DNA of 64,000 bases, taken from the NCBI RefSeq assembly GCF_003610405.1, contig NZ_RAQC01000001.1, forward strand, positions 1,488,001 through 1,552,000, given 5' to 3'. The stretch's first letter is position 1; every line of letters begins with the position of its first letter. The notes beneath the pieces are model-generated. The model was not told the origin of the DNA and ran no database searches. It saw only the letters and a list, made by a program, of their open reading frames with translations. The DNA is from Microbacterium sp. AG238 (GTDB lineage: Bacteria; Actinomycetota; Actinomycetes; Actinomycetales; Microbacteriaceae). The translations under genes and the position numbers were made by a program. Shown piece by piece: positions 26,810-35,768 of the stretch.

Positions 26810-28192
26810 GTGGACACCTCTTCCGAAACGGAATCACCCGTAGCCCGTTCCGCGATCCGCAAGGTCGCTATCCGCCTCGTGCCGTTCGTGGCGTTGATGT
26901 TCTTCATCAACTACCTCGACCGCACCGCGATCGGCTTCGCAGCACCGAACGGCATGAATGACGACCTCGCCCTGAGCGCCGCCCAGTTCGGGTTCGCGTC
27001 GGGCGTCTTCTTCATCGGCTACATCCTGCTCGAGGTGCCCTCCAACCTCGCGCTGCACCGGTTCGGCGCCCGCAAGTGGCTCGCGCGCATCATGGTGAGC
27101 TGGGGCATCGTCGCGGTGCTCTTCACGTGGGTGCAGAACTTCGAGCAGCTCGTCGTCCTGCGCTTCCTGCTCGGCGTGGCCGAGGCCGGCTTCTTCCCCG
27201 GAGCGATCCTGTTCCTCAGCCTGTGGGTGCCCTCGCGCTACCGCGGCCGCATCCTCATGCTCTTCTACCTGGCCCAGCCCCTCACCACCGTCATCGGCGC
27301 CCCGCTGGCCGGCGCCCTCATCCAGCAGCACGGCGTCTTCTTCGGGCTCGAGGGCTGGCGGTTCATGTTCCTCGGCGTCGCGATCCCCGCCGTCATCGTC
27401 GGTGTCGTCGCCTGGTTCTACCTCAAGGACTCCCCCGCGGATGCCGCATGGCTCACGGCCGAGGAGAAGACCTGGCTCACGGGTGCTCTCGCCGCCGAGC
27501 GTTCGGCCACGGAAGCCCGTGAGAAGCACGTCTCCGCGCGGTTCGCGTTCCGCAGCGGACGAGTGTGGGCCCTGTCGTTCATCTACTTCGGCTTCATCTA
27601 CGGCCTCTACGCCCTCGCGTTCTTCCTGCCCACGATCATCGAGGGCTTCCAGGAGCAGACGGGCCAGACCTTCGACGTCTTCCAGAAGGGCCTGATCACC
27701 GCGATCCCGTACCTGCCCGCCGCGATCGTCATGGTGCTGTGGTCTCGCGACGCGCACCGCCGCGGCATGAAGACCTGGCACATCGCGGTGCCCGCCGTGG
27801 CCGGCGCCGTCTCGATCCCGCTCGCGCTCTTCGCGGGGTCGCCCGCCGCGACGATCGCCGTGATCACGGTCACCGCGTGCGCGATCTTCGCCGCTCTGCC
27901 GAACTTCTGGACCCTGCCCACCCGTTTCCTCACGGGAGCCGCGGCCGCCGCCGGCGTCGCGCTGATCAACACCGTCGGCAACCTCGCCGGGTTCAGCGCG
28001 CCCTACATCACCGGCGCCGTCCGCGACTGGACCGGCGGGTACGAGATGCCGATGGTCATCGTCGGGGTCGTGATGCTCGTGTCCGCCGTGCTGATGGTGC
28101 TGCTCGCCCGCGGCAACCGGATGGCGCCCGCCGCCGTCCCGCACACAGGTGAGACGACGGCCGTGACGCAGAACGGTCCCGCGGCACGATGA
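26810..28192 (+). CDS. MFS transporter, anion:cation symporter (ACS) family; candidate apionate/apiose permease
   Basis: The 460-residue protein has about 12 helices. NYLDRTAIGFAAP in helix 1 and the motif around FFIGYILLEVPSNLALHRFGARKW are typical of the ACS group (tartrate, galactonate, glucarate carriers). This group takes up organic acids with protons. As first gene of the operon, overlapping lerK by four bases, it probably imports D-apionate, apionolactone or a related C5 acid sugar. Start is GTG with GGGAAG upstream. No ATG fits the first helix better. Confidence 0.88.
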   Translation: MDTSSETESPVARSAIRKVAIRLVPFVALMFFINYLDRTAIGFAAPNGMNDDLALSAAQFGFASGVFFIGYILLEVPSNLALHRFGARKWLARIMVSWGIVAVLFTWVQNFEQLVVLRFLLGVAEAGFFPGAILFLSLWVPSRYRGRILMLFYLAQPLTTVIGAPLAGALIQQHGVFFGLEGWRFMFLGVAIPAVIVGVVAWFYLKDSPADAAWLTAEEKTWLTGALAAERSATEAREKHVSARFAFRSGRVWALSFIYFGFIYGLYALAFFLPTIIEGFQEQTGQTFDVFQKGLITAIPYLPAAIVMVLWSRDAHRRGMKTWHIAVPAVAGAVSIPLALFAGSPAATIAVITVTACAIFAALPNFWTLPTRFLTGAAAAAGVALINTVGNLAGFSAPYITGAVRDWTGGYEMPMVIVGVVMLVSAVLMVLLARGNRMAPAAVPHTGETTAVTQNGPAAR

Positions 28193-29937
28193 CCCGCCTG
28201 TGGAACGCACCGGCCGACTTCGCCGACGAGATGATCGAGGGCTTCGTCGCGGCCAACGCGCGCTACGTCCGCCGCGTCCCGGGCGGCGTGGTCCGTGCCA
28301 CCCCGGCGCCCGAGGGCCGGGTGGCCGTCGTCGTCGGCGGCGGGTCGGGGCACTACCCGGCCTTCGGCGGGCTCGTGGGCGCGGGCCTGGCCGACGGCGC
28401 CGCGATGGGCAACCTCTTCGCCTCACCGTCGGCCCAGCAGATCAACGCCGTCGCTCGCGCGGCCCACGCGGGCGGCGGGGTCCTCTTCTCGTACGGCAAC
28501 TACGCCGGCGACGTGCTCAACTTCGACGCCGCGCAGGAACGCCTGCGCGGCGAGGGCATCGCCTGCGAGACGGTCGCCGTCACCGACGACATCGCCAGCG
28601 CGGCGGCCGACGAGCAGCACCGGCGACGCGGGATCGCGGGCGACCTCACCGTGTTCCGTTCCGCGGCGGGTGCGGCATCCGCCGGGTACGACCTCGCGGG
28701 CGTCGCGCGCGTGGCGCGTCTCGCCAACGACCGCACCCGTTCGTTCGGTGTCGCGTTCTCGGGATGCACGCTGCCGGGTGCTCCCGCGCCGTTGTTCAGC
28801 GTCCCGGATGGTCGCATGGCGATCGGCCTCGGCATCCACGGCGAGCCGGGCATCGACGAGAGCGATGTGCCGACGGCCGACGGGCTGGCCGAGCTGCTGG
28901 TCACGACGCTGCTCGCCGAACGGCCGGACGGCGCAGACGCACGCGTCGTGCCCATCCTCAACGGCCTCGGTTCGCTCAAGTACGAGGAGATGTTCGTCGT
29001 CTATCGGCGCATCGCCCAGCTGCTCGCCGACGCCGGCCTCGAGGTGATCGACCCGCACGTGGGCGAGTACTGCACGAGCTTCGACATGGCCGGTACCTCG
29101 CTCACGCTGTTCTGGCTCGACGACGAGCTCGCCGAGCTGTGGGAGACCCCCGTCGACGCCCCCGCCTACCGCCGCGGAGCCGTCGCCCCCGAGGCCTCCG
29201 CCCGGTCCGGCGAGTCCGGCGCGACGGCCGACGCGGACGCAGCCGACGCGGCCACCGCAATCGTCCCCGGTGACACCGACTCGCGATCGGTCGCCCGCGT
29301 GGTGGTCGAGGTCGTCGACGCGGTCGCCCGCACCGTCGACGCGCACGTCGATGAGCTGGGACGCATGGACGCGATCGCCGGCGACGGCGACCACGGCATC
29401 GGGATGCAGCGCGGCTCGCACGCCGCCCGCGCCGCCGCGCACGAGGCCGAGGCCGCCGGCGCTGGCGCGGCGACGACGCTCGCCCGCGCCGCCGACGCCT
29501 GGTCCGACCGTGCCGGCGGCACCTCCGGCGCGCTGTGGGGCGTCATCCTCACCTCGGTCGCGAGCGCGCTCGGCGACGCGGGCCGACCGGATGCCGCAGG
29601 AGTCGCGGCCGGGGTCGCCGCCGCCACCCGCGGCGTGATGTCGTACGGCAAGGCCGAGCTCGGCGACAAGACGATGGTCGACGCCCTCGTGCCCTTCAGC
29701 GCCGAGCTGTCGGCCGGCGTCGCCACCGTGGCCAGCCTCGCCGAGGCCTGGCGCACGGCGGCATCCGTCGCCACCTCGTCCGCCGCCGCGACCGCCGCGC
29801 TGCTGCCCCGCATGGGCCGGGCGCGCACCCACGGCCAGCACAGCGTCGGCACCCCCGACCCCGGCGCGCACTCGCTCGCCCTCATCGCGACCGCCATCGG
29901 CGACGTGCTCGCCCACCACGAGAGGACCCCGTCATGA
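28189..29937 (+). CDS. lerK: DhaK-DhaL kinase, proposed L-erythrulose kinase
   Basis: The 582-residue single-chain kinase has a DhaK domain at about 1-330 and a DhaL domain at about 360-580. The substrate-linking histidine is H217 (GLGIHGEPG), and the DhaL magnesium/ATP aspartates are D399 and D401 in [13 protein letters not shown]. Dihydroxyacetone kinases have GSGHEP near residue 53; here it reads [14 protein letters not shown] (51-64), the form I associate with tetrulose kinases. Together with rpiB-like and tpi-like genes directly downstream this fits ATP-dependent phosphorylation of L-erythrulose to L-erythrulose 1-phosphate. D-erythrulose or dihydroxyacetone remain possible substrates. 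Overlaps both neighbours by four bases. Confidence 0.8.
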   Translation: MTRLWNAPADFADEMIEGFVAANARYVRRVPGGVVRATPAPEGRVAVVVGGGSGHYPAFGGLVGAGLADGAAMGNLFASPSAQQINAVARAAHAGGGVLFSYGNYAGDVLNFDAAQERLRGEGIACETVAVTDDIASAAADEQHRRRGIAGDLTVFRSAAGAASAGYDLAGVARVARLANDRTRSFGVAFSGCTLPGAPAPLFSVPDGRMAIGLGIHGEPGIDESDVPTADGLAELLVTTLLAERPDGADARVVPILNGLGSLKYEEMFVVYRRIAQLLADAGLEVIDPHVGEYCTSFDMAGTSLTLFWLDDELAELWETPVDAPAYRRGAVAPEASARSGESGATADADAADAATAIVPGDTDSRSVARVVVEVVDAVARTVDAHVDELGRMDAIAGDGDHGIGMQRGSHAARAAAHEAEAAGAGAATTLARAADAWSDRAGGTSGALWGVILTSVASALGDAGRPDAAGVAAGVAAATRGVMSYGKAELGDKTMVDALVPFSAELSAGVATVASLAEAWRTAASVATSSAAATAALLPRMGRARTHGQHSVGTPDPGAHSLALIATAIGDVLAHHERTPS

Positions 29938-30404
29938 CCGAACCGCTCCGCATCGTCATCGGCTGCGACGACGCCGGCTTCGACTACAAAGAGGTGCTCA
30001 AACGCGACCTCGAGGCCAGCGACGACGTCGCGTCGGTCGTCGACGTCGGTGTGAGCGCCGACGGGCACACCCCCTACCCGACCGTCGCGATCGAGGCCGC
30101 CGAGCGGGTCGCACGCGGCGAGGCCGACCGCGCCCTGCTGATCTGCGGCACCGGCCTCGGCGTCGCGATCGCGGCGAACAAGGTCGCCGGCATCCGCGCC
30201 GTCACGGCCCACGACTCGTTCTCGGTCGAGCGCGGCGTGCTCTCCAACAATGCGCAGGTGCTGACGATGGGACAGCGTGTCGTGGGCATCGAGCTCGCGC
30301 GCCGCCTCGTCCGCGAGTGGCTGACCTATCGCTTCGACACCGCCTCCGCCTCGGCCGAGAAGGTCGCCGTCATCGACCGGTACGAGAGCACCGGCTCCTG
30401 CTGA
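29934..30404 (+). CDS. derI: RpiB/LacAB isomerase, proposed D-erythrulose 4-phosphate isomerase
   Basis: The 156-residue protein of the RpiB fold has C71 in [15 protein letters not shown] as the likely catalytic residue, and the stretch [30 protein letters not shown], which is the wording of EryI/DerI isomerases from tetritol pathways more than of ribose isomerases. It would convert D-erythrulose 4-phosphate to D-erythrose 4-phosphate, entering the pentose phosphate pathway. It sits between the kinase and the triose isomerase homologue with overlapping codons. Confidence 0.8.
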   Translation: MTEPLRIVIGCDDAGFDYKEVLKRDLEASDDVASVVDVGVSADGHTPYPTVAIEAAERVARGEADRALLICGTGLGVAIAANKVAGIRAVTAHDSFSVERGVLSNNAQVLTMGQRVVGIELARRLVREWLTYRFDTASASAEKVAVIDRYESTGSC

Positions 30405-31222
30405 TGCCGCCCGTCGCAGCTTCCGGCGAGACGCCAACGCCACGCGTGACCGTCGGGGTGAGCCTCAAGGCGTACTTCGGCCGGCGCGCCGCGCGCGTGT
30501 GGTTCGGCGAGGTCGCCGCCGCGGTGGGCGCCCACGAGGCCGTCCGCAGCGGCGTCGTCGACGTCTTCGTCATCCCCACGTACCTGCAGTTCGACGACGC
30601 CCGCGACTTCCTCGCGCCCGTCGGCATCCAGGTCGGCGTCCAGGACGTCTCGGCTCATGAGCCGGGGGCCTTCACGGGCGAGATCACGGCGGCCGAGGTC
30701 GCCGAGTCGGGCGGGACGTTCGCCGAGGTCGGCCACGCCGAGCGCCGGCGCCTGTTCGGCGAGACCGACGAGATCACGGCGGCCAAAGCCGCGGCGGCCC
30801 TGCGCCACGCCATCACCCCGGTGCTGTGCATCGGAGAGTCGGAGCGGATGGATGCCGGGGCCGCGGCGCGCGCGAGCGTCGCGCAGCTCCACGCCGACCT
30901 CGCGGGCGCTCCCGCGGGCCGCGTCGTGGTGGCGTACGAGCCGGTCTGGGCGATCGGGACTCCCGAGCCCGCGCCGACCGAGCACATCGTCGCCGTGAGC
31001 CGCGCCCTGCGCGCAGCCCTCGACGCCGATCCCGCGCGCGCCGGATCGAGCGTCATCTACGGCGGCTCCGCCGGCCCCGGTCTGCTCGCTCGGCTCGAGG
31101 GCGCGGTCGACGGACTCTTCCTCGGGCGCTTCGCGCACGACGCGGCCGCCTTCTGCCGCGTGATCGACGAGGCTGCAGCCCTCGCGACCTCGCGCAGCCC
31201 CCGAGACGGAGCGACCCCGTGA
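30404..31222 (+). CDS. lerI: Triosephosphate isomerase homologue, proposed L-erythrulose 1-phosphate isomerase
   Basis: The 272-residue TIM keeps the catalytic triad: K22 (VGVSLKAYFG), H111 (EVGHAERRRLFGE) and E179 (AYEPVWAIGTP), plus the phosphate loop YGGSAGPGLL. The opening SLKAYFG replaces the N-W-K of true TpiA and matches EryH/LerI proteins. It would interconvert L-erythrulose 1-phosphate and D-erythrulose 4-phosphate. The start overlaps the previous stop by one base (TGATG). Confidence 0.8.
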   Translation: MPPVAASGETPTPRVTVGVSLKAYFGRRAARVWFGEVAAAVGAHEAVRSGVVDVFVIPTYLQFDDARDFLAPVGIQVGVQDVSAHEPGAFTGEITAAEVAESGGTFAEVGHAERRRLFGETDEITAAKAAAALRHAITPVLCIGESERMDAGAAARASVAQLHADLAGAPAGRVVVAYEPVWAIGTPEPAPTEHIVAVSRALRAALDADPARAGSSVIYGGSAGPGLLARLEGAVDGLFLGRFAHDAAAFCRVIDEAAALATSRSPRDGATP

Positions 31223-32025
31223 TCGGCCTCGGCACCTACGCCTTCCTGTGGGAGCACTCCGACCGTGCACCCCAGCCGCTTTCGCTCGTCGGCGCGTTCG
31301 AGCGCACGCGCGAGCTCGGCGTCGACCTCTTCCAGATCTGCGACTACGCCCCGCTCGAACGCATGGACGACGTCGAGCTGGGCGATGCCGCCGCCGCGGC
31401 CCGCGACCTCGGGCTGACGATCGAGGTCGGCACGAAGGGCGTCGCGCCCGAGCACCTGGCCCGATTCCTCGAGCTCGCGGCCGTCTTCGACGCGCGGCTC
31501 GTGCGCAGCATGATCTACGCTCCCGATTCGCGCCCGACGCTCGCGCAGGCCGAGATGTGGCTGCGCGGCATCCTGCCCGCCTACGAGTCCGCGGGCGTCG
31601 CACTCGCGCTCGAGACCTACGAGCAGGTGTCGACCGCCGATCTGACGCGCCTGATCGCGGCCATCGACAGCCCTGCCCTCGGCGTGTGCCTCGATCCGGC
31701 CAACGTCGTCGCGCGCCTGGAGCTGCCGCGCGAGACCATCGAGCTCGCCGCGCCGTACGTGACGAACATCCACGTGAAGGACTTCGCCTTCGACCGGCAG
31801 CCCGGATGGGTGGGCTTCACGTTCACCGGAACCCGCATGGGCGAGGGGCTGCACGACTACCCCCATCTGCTCGAGACCGTCCGGCCGCGCGATCGCGGGG
31901 TCAACGAGCCCAAGGTCAACGAGATCGTCGAGCACTGGCTGCCCTGGCAGGGCGATGCCCAGACCACTGTCCGAACCGAGCGGGAATGGACCCGCGCCAC
32001 CCTGGAATACCTGAGGAGCACCTGA
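31219..32025 (+). CDS. oiaC: Xylose-isomerase-like TIM barrel, proposed 3-oxo-isoapionate decarboxylase
   Basis: The 268-residue protein of the sugar phosphate isomerase/epimerase superfamily has probable metal ligands E132 (LALETYEQ), D159 (GVCLDPANV) and H185 (TNIHVKDF). In the described D-apionate routes a protein of this superfamily (OiaC) decarboxylates 3-oxo-isoapionate to L-erythrulose, the substrate of LerK. The gene order kinase, two isomerases, this gene, then apnO fits that route exactly. A hydroxypyruvate isomerase or epimerase role cannot be excluded from sequence. GTG start inside a GTGA overlap. Confidence 0.7.
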   Translation: MIGLGTYAFLWEHSDRAPQPLSLVGAFERTRELGVDLFQICDYAPLERMDDVELGDAAAAARDLGLTIEVGTKGVAPEHLARFLELAAVFDARLVRSMIYAPDSRPTLAQAEMWLRGILPAYESAGVALALETYEQVSTADLTRLIAAIDSPALGVCLDPANVVARLELPRETIELAAPYVTNIHVKDFAFDRQPGWVGFTFTGTRMGEGLHDYPHLLETVRPRDRGVNEPKVNEIVEHWLPWQGDAQTTVRTEREWTRATLEYLRST

Positions 32026-32873
32026 TGAGCCACACGATCGCCGTCGTCGGAGCAGGCGGGAAGATGGGCATGCGCGTGTCCAACAACCTCGTGAAGACCG
32101 ACCACACCGTCTTCTACGTCGAGAACTCGCCGGCCGGCCGCGAGCGCACGATCGCCGCCGGGCGCGAGCTGACGGATGCCGCCGCGGCGGTCGCCGACGC
32201 CGACATCGTCGTGCTCGCCGTGCCCGATCTCGCGCTCGGTCCGGTGACCGCCGATCTCGTCCCGCAGCTGAAGGCCGGCGCCATCGTGCTGACCCTCGAC
32301 CCGGCCGCCGCCTACGCGGGGCTGCTCACCACGCGTGACGAGATCATCCAGGCCGTCGCGCACCCGTGCCACCCGTCGGTGTTCCTCGAACGCACGACGA
32401 AGGAGGAATGGGCCGACACGTTCGGCGGCATCGCCGCCCCGCAGGATGCGATTGCGGCCATCGAGTCGGACGACCCCGAGAAGAAGCGCATCGTCGAAGA
32501 GACCGTCCGCGCGATCTACGCGCCCGTCATCGATGTGCATTGGGTCACGATCAAGCAGCTCGCCCAGCTCGAGCCCACTCTCGTCGAGACCGTCGCCTGC
32601 ATGATCGGCTCGCTCCTGAACGAGGCTCTCGACGAGGCGATCCACACGATGGGCGTGCCCGAGGCAGCCGCCCGCAGCATCCTGTACGGCCACACCCAGG
32701 TCGCCCTCGCGAACGGCCTGCGCGGCGACAACCCGTTCAGCGATGCGTGCCTGATCGCGATGGACTACGGTCGCGAGAGCATCATCAAGGACGACTGGAA
32801 GAAGATCTTCCGCGACGACGAGCTCGACAAGAACCTCGCGCGGATGCTGCACCTGGACCACATCGAGCGCTGA
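32025..32873 (+). CDS. apnO: Proposed D-apionate oxidoisomerase (phosphogluconate-dehydrogenase-like)
   Basis: The 282-residue protein has an N-terminal Rossmann fold (GAGGKMG at 9-15) and a helical C-terminal domain of the putative phosphogluconate dehydrogenase C-terminal family (from about 140; VTIKQLAQLEPTLVETVACMIGSLLNEALDEA). Proteins of this architecture include ApnO, which with NAD oxidises and rearranges D-apionate to 3-oxo-isoapionate. GGAG lies 8 bases before the ATG, which overlaps the oiaC stop by one base. Context with lactonase, decarboxylase and erythrulose kinase supports the assignment. Confidence 0.75.
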   Translation: MSHTIAVVGAGGKMGMRVSNNLVKTDHTVFYVENSPAGRERTIAAGRELTDAAAAVADADIVVLAVPDLALGPVTADLVPQLKAGAIVLTLDPAAAYAGLLTTRDEIIQAVAHPCHPSVFLERTTKEEWADTFGGIAAPQDAIAAIESDDPEKKRIVEETVRAIYAPVIDVHWVTIKQLAQLEPTLVETVACMIGSLLNEALDEAIHTMGVPEAAARSILYGHTQVALANGLRGDNPFSDACLIAMDYGRESIIKDDWKKIFRDDELDKNLARMLHLDHIER

Positions 32874-32884
32874 GGACGACGACG

Positions 32885-33640
32885 ATGACGAGACTGCAGG
32901 GCAAGACGGCGCTCGTGACGGGCGCTGCGATGGGCATCGGACACGCCGTCGCCGAGCGGTTCGTCGCCGAGGGCGCGCGCGTCGTGCTCGCCGATCGCAA
33001 CGGGCCGGCCGTGGCCGACGCCGCATCGGCCCTGGGCCCGCTCGCACGCGCGGTCACGATGGACATCGGCGACGAGACCGCCGTCGCGGCGGCGTTCGCC
33101 GAGCTCGAGGCGGCCGGCTGGACGCCCGACGTCGTCGTCGCGAACGCGGGCGTGCAGCTGTTCGGGCAGGACGCACCCGCCGCCGACCTCGATCTCGACG
33201 TCTGGCGGCGGACGATCGACATCAACCTCACCGGGACGTTCCTGACGGTGAAGTACGCCGTCCGCGCGCTGCTGTCGCGCGGCGGCGGGTCGATCATCCT
33301 GACCGGAAGCCCCACCGCGGTCAACGGCGAGGGATGGGCGTTCACCGCCTACAGCGCGTCGAAGGCCGGCGTACACGGACTCGGTCGCACGGTCGCCGCG
33401 GCATATGCCGACCGCGGCATCCGGGTGAACACCGTGCAGCCGGCGTACACCGAAACGCCGCTGGTGTCGGCGATCAGCGACGACCCCGAGTCGCGGGCGG
33501 CCATCGTCTCGCGCATCCCGGTCGGCCGCGCCGGCACCCCCGCCGACGTCACCGGCATCATGGTCTACCTCGCGAGCGACGAGGGCTCGTTCGCCACGGG
33601 GGCGACGTTCTCGGTCGACGGCGGCATGACGACCCTCTGA
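32885..33640 (+). CDS. SDR family oxidoreductase, candidate D-apiose dehydrogenase
   Basis: The 251-residue classical short-chain dehydrogenase has TGAAMGIG at 12-19, N114, S142, Y156 and K160 (YSASK) as active site. D37 in VVLADRNG after the second strand points to NAD. It lies between apnO and apnL. The pathway needs an enzyme that oxidises D-apiose to apionolactone; known ones belong to the Gfo/Idh/MocA family, which is absent here, so this SDR is the natural candidate. A role on another polyol or sugar is possible. Confidence 0.82.
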   Translation: MTRLQGKTALVTGAAMGIGHAVAERFVAEGARVVLADRNGPAVADAASALGPLARAVTMDIGDETAVAAAFAELEAAGWTPDVVVANAGVQLFGQDAPAADLDLDVWRRTIDINLTGTFLTVKYAVRALLSRGGGSIILTGSPTAVNGEGWAFTAYSASKAGVHGLGRTVAAAYADRGIRVNTVQPAYTETPLVSAISDDPESRAAIVSRIPVGRAGTPADVTGIMVYLASDEGSFATGATFSVDGGMTTL

Positions 33641-33642
33641 GG

Positions 33643-35541
33643 ATGCCGACGATGTGGGGGCGCGCCGAGGCGGACCGACGACGGATCGGAGTGTGGGAGT
33701 TCGAGTTGCGCGGCGATGAGCTCGCCGACATCCGGCGAAGCGGACGGCGCGTGCTGCGCAGCATCCGGGCCGTCGTCCGCGACCGCGACTGGAACACGGC
33801 CGACCTCGTCGTCGACCGTGTCACCGCCACCGAAACGAGCCTGATGCTGCACGTCCGCACCGCCGACGAGCGGATGCCGCTGAGCGGTGTGGTGCGTGCC
33901 GAGGTGCGCGGCGAGAGCCTGCGGGTGCTGTGCGACCTCGAGGCGGCGTCGCCCCTCGAGACGAACCGCACGGGCCTCGTCGCCCTCATCCCGCCCGGCG
34001 CGGCCGGGGCCGGGCTGTCGGTGGCCCACAGCACGGGCCGGGTGTCGGACACGGCGCTGCCGGTCGCCATCAGCCCCCACCAGCCGGTGTTCGACATCGC
34101 GGGACTGCGGTGGCGCGACGACGGCGTCGAGATCGGGCTGGCGTTCGACGGCGATGTGTTCGAGATGGAGGATCAGCGCAACTGGACCGATGCCTCGTTC
34201 AAGGTCTACAGCCGGCCGCTCGCGCTGCCGTTCCCGTACGAGGTCGGGGCCGGTGAGCGGGTGCGGCAGGCGATCACCGTCACCGCGGACCTCATGGCGA
34301 ACACTGCCGTGGTGGCGACGTCGGATGCCGCGTTGATGGCGGATGCCGCAGCCGGAGGCCACGGGACCGAGGACGCGCTGATCGAGCTGCGTCGTGCCGG
34401 GGCCTTCCCTGAGATCGGGCTGAGCGCGTCGACCGCGCCGGGCCCCGCGCCCGCGCCTGCGCACGTCGGGCGTGGCGATGCGGCGAGCACCCTCGTCGAG
34501 CTCGACCTCGCGTGGCCGGGATGGCCGGCGGCGCTCGAGCGCGCGGCATCCGAGGGTCCGCCCCTCGACGTCCGCCTCGTGCTGCCCGCCGAGGCGGGGG
34601 TCTCGGATGATGCGGATGCCGCGATCGCCGCATCCCTCTCCGACGCGGTGACCGCGCTCGCACGTCATCGTGTGGCCCGGGTGGCGGCGTTCCAGCCCTC
34701 CGGGCCGGCCCGTCACATCTCCGACGAGGCCACGGTCGCGCTGCTCCGAGGCGCGCTGGATCAGTCGGGCCTGGCCGTACCCATCGTCGGCGGCGCACGC
34801 TCGCACTTCACCGAGTTCAACCGCGAGCACCACCGCCTGCCGCGGCATCTCGCGGGGCTGACGTTCAGCGTCACCCCGCTCTTCCACAGCCGCGACACCG
34901 AGCAGCTCGTCGAGTCGCTCGCGATGCAGCGACTCGTGGCGACGCAGGCGGTCGAGATCGGCGGCGGGGTGCCGGTGCACGTCGGGCCGGTCTCGCTGCG
35001 CCCGCATTTCAACGACGTCGCCACGACGGCGCCACCGCGCCCTGCGGCATCCGATCTGTCGGCCGGCTACGGCACGCACCTGACCGACGCGGACGACCCG
35101 CGGCAGCGCTCGCCCGAGCTCGCGGCCTGGACGATCGCGAGCGCCGCGGCCCTCGCGGTGCGCGGCGTCGCGAGCCTGACGTTCTTCGAGTCGTGGGGTC
35201 CGCGCGGCATCCTCGCCGCGGACGGCACGGCGCTGCCCGCCGCCGAGGCGATCGCAGCCCTCACCGCGCTCGCGGGCGGTGAGCTCCTGTCGGGCTCGAG
35301 TCCCGACGGCCTCGTCTGGGCCGTCGGCGCCGAGCGCCACGGCCAGGTCACGGTGCTCGCAGCCAACCTCGACACCCGTCCCCGCACGCTCACGGTGACC
35401 ACCCCCGCCGCTCTCCCCGCCACCCCCGCTGCTCTCTCCCCCGCCGCTCTCCCCGGCGCTCTCCCCGGCGCTCGCCCTGCCGCCGTCTCCCTCGCCCCCG
35501 TCATGCTCTCCCCCGGCACCTGGTCCCGGTCCCGCCTCTGA
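33643..35541 (+). CDS. apnL: Proposed D-apionate lactonase
   Basis: The 632-residue protein has no signal peptide. MEDQRNWTDASFK at 175-187 is the stretch I associate with D-apionate lactonases; the region ahead is beta-rich and the part from about 280 looks like a barrel domain with hydrophobic strands. The reaction would be hydrolysis of D-apionolactone to D-apionate. It is the last gene of the operon, two bases after the SDR stop. The last 40 residues before the end are low-complexity Ala/Pro and may be dispensable. The assignment rests on motif memory plus a strongly fitting context. Confidence 0.65.
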   Translation: MPTMWGRAEADRRRIGVWEFELRGDELADIRRSGRRVLRSIRAVVRDRDWNTADLVVDRVTATETSLMLHVRTADERMPLSGVVRAEVRGESLRVLCDLEAASPLETNRTGLVALIPPGAAGAGLSVAHSTGRVSDTALPVAISPHQPVFDIAGLRWRDDGVEIGLAFDGDVFEMEDQRNWTDASFKVYSRPLALPFPYEVGAGERVRQAITVTADLMANTAVVATSDAALMADAAAGGHGTEDALIELRRAGAFPEIGLSASTAPGPAPAPAHVGRGDAASTLVELDLAWPGWPAALERAASEGPPLDVRLVLPAEAGVSDDADAAIAASLSDAVTALARHRVARVAAFQPSGPARHISDEATVALLRGALDQSGLAVPIVGGARSHFTEFNREHHRLPRHLAGLTFSVTPLFHSRDTEQLVESLAMQRLVATQAVEIGGGVPVHVGPVSLRPHFNDVATTAPPRPAASDLSAGYGTHLTDADDPRQRSPELAAWTIASAAALAVRGVASLTFFESWGPRGILAADGTALPAAEAIAALTALAGGELLSGSSPDGLVWAVGAERHGQVTVLAANLDTRPRTLTVTTPAALPATPAALSPAALPGALPGARPAAVSLAPVMLSPGTWSRSRL

Positions 35542-35555
35542 CGCGCCTCGCCCGC

Positions 35556-35613
35556 CGAGGACGCGCATCCGCACGGTCAGACCGCCCCAGCACCGTGCAG
35601 ATGTGCGCCCTCG
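35556..35613. repeat. 58-bp palindromic intergenic element, copy 2
   Basis: The same ends (CGAGG / CCTCG) and inner arms GCACGGT (35571-35577) / ACCGTGC (35592-35598) as at 9108-9165, identical length, same centre. It lies 14 bases after the apnL stop. Confidence 0.8.
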
Positions 35614-35646
35614 TCGCCCGGTAAGAGCGGAACCGGGTGGGGTGGG

Positions 35647-35707
35647 CGCGAAGTCCCCGTTCGGCCGGGAATGCGGCGCACAGAACCGGCCGAACTGGGA
35701 CCTCGCG
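35647..35707. repeat. 61-bp palindromic intergenic element, copy 2
   Basis: CGCGAAGTCCCCGTTCGGCC pairs with GGCCGAACTGGGACCTCGCG across a 21-base loop. Length and arms match the copy at 25916-25976. Together with the 58-bp element it fills the convergent space between apnL and the lacI gene, so two hairpins stand in series there. Confidence 0.82.
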
Positions 35708-35768
35708 GGGGCAGCAGGATGCGGGGGCAGCAGGTGCGGGAGGGGCAGCAGCGGGGCGGGGGCTGGGG

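Noticed and set aside
28189..31222. Reading the kinase-isomerase block as glycerol/dihydroxyacetone metabolism
   Set aside because: No glycerol dehydrogenase, PTS DhaM or glycerol uptake gene is present. The RpiB and TIM homologues with EryI/EryH-like wording and the apnO/apnL neighbours fit C4 ketose phosphates better.
32025..32873. Calling this gene 6-phosphogluconate dehydrogenase
   Set aside because: It is about 190 residues shorter than Gnd, lacks its signature, and only shares the general Rossmann plus helical layout.
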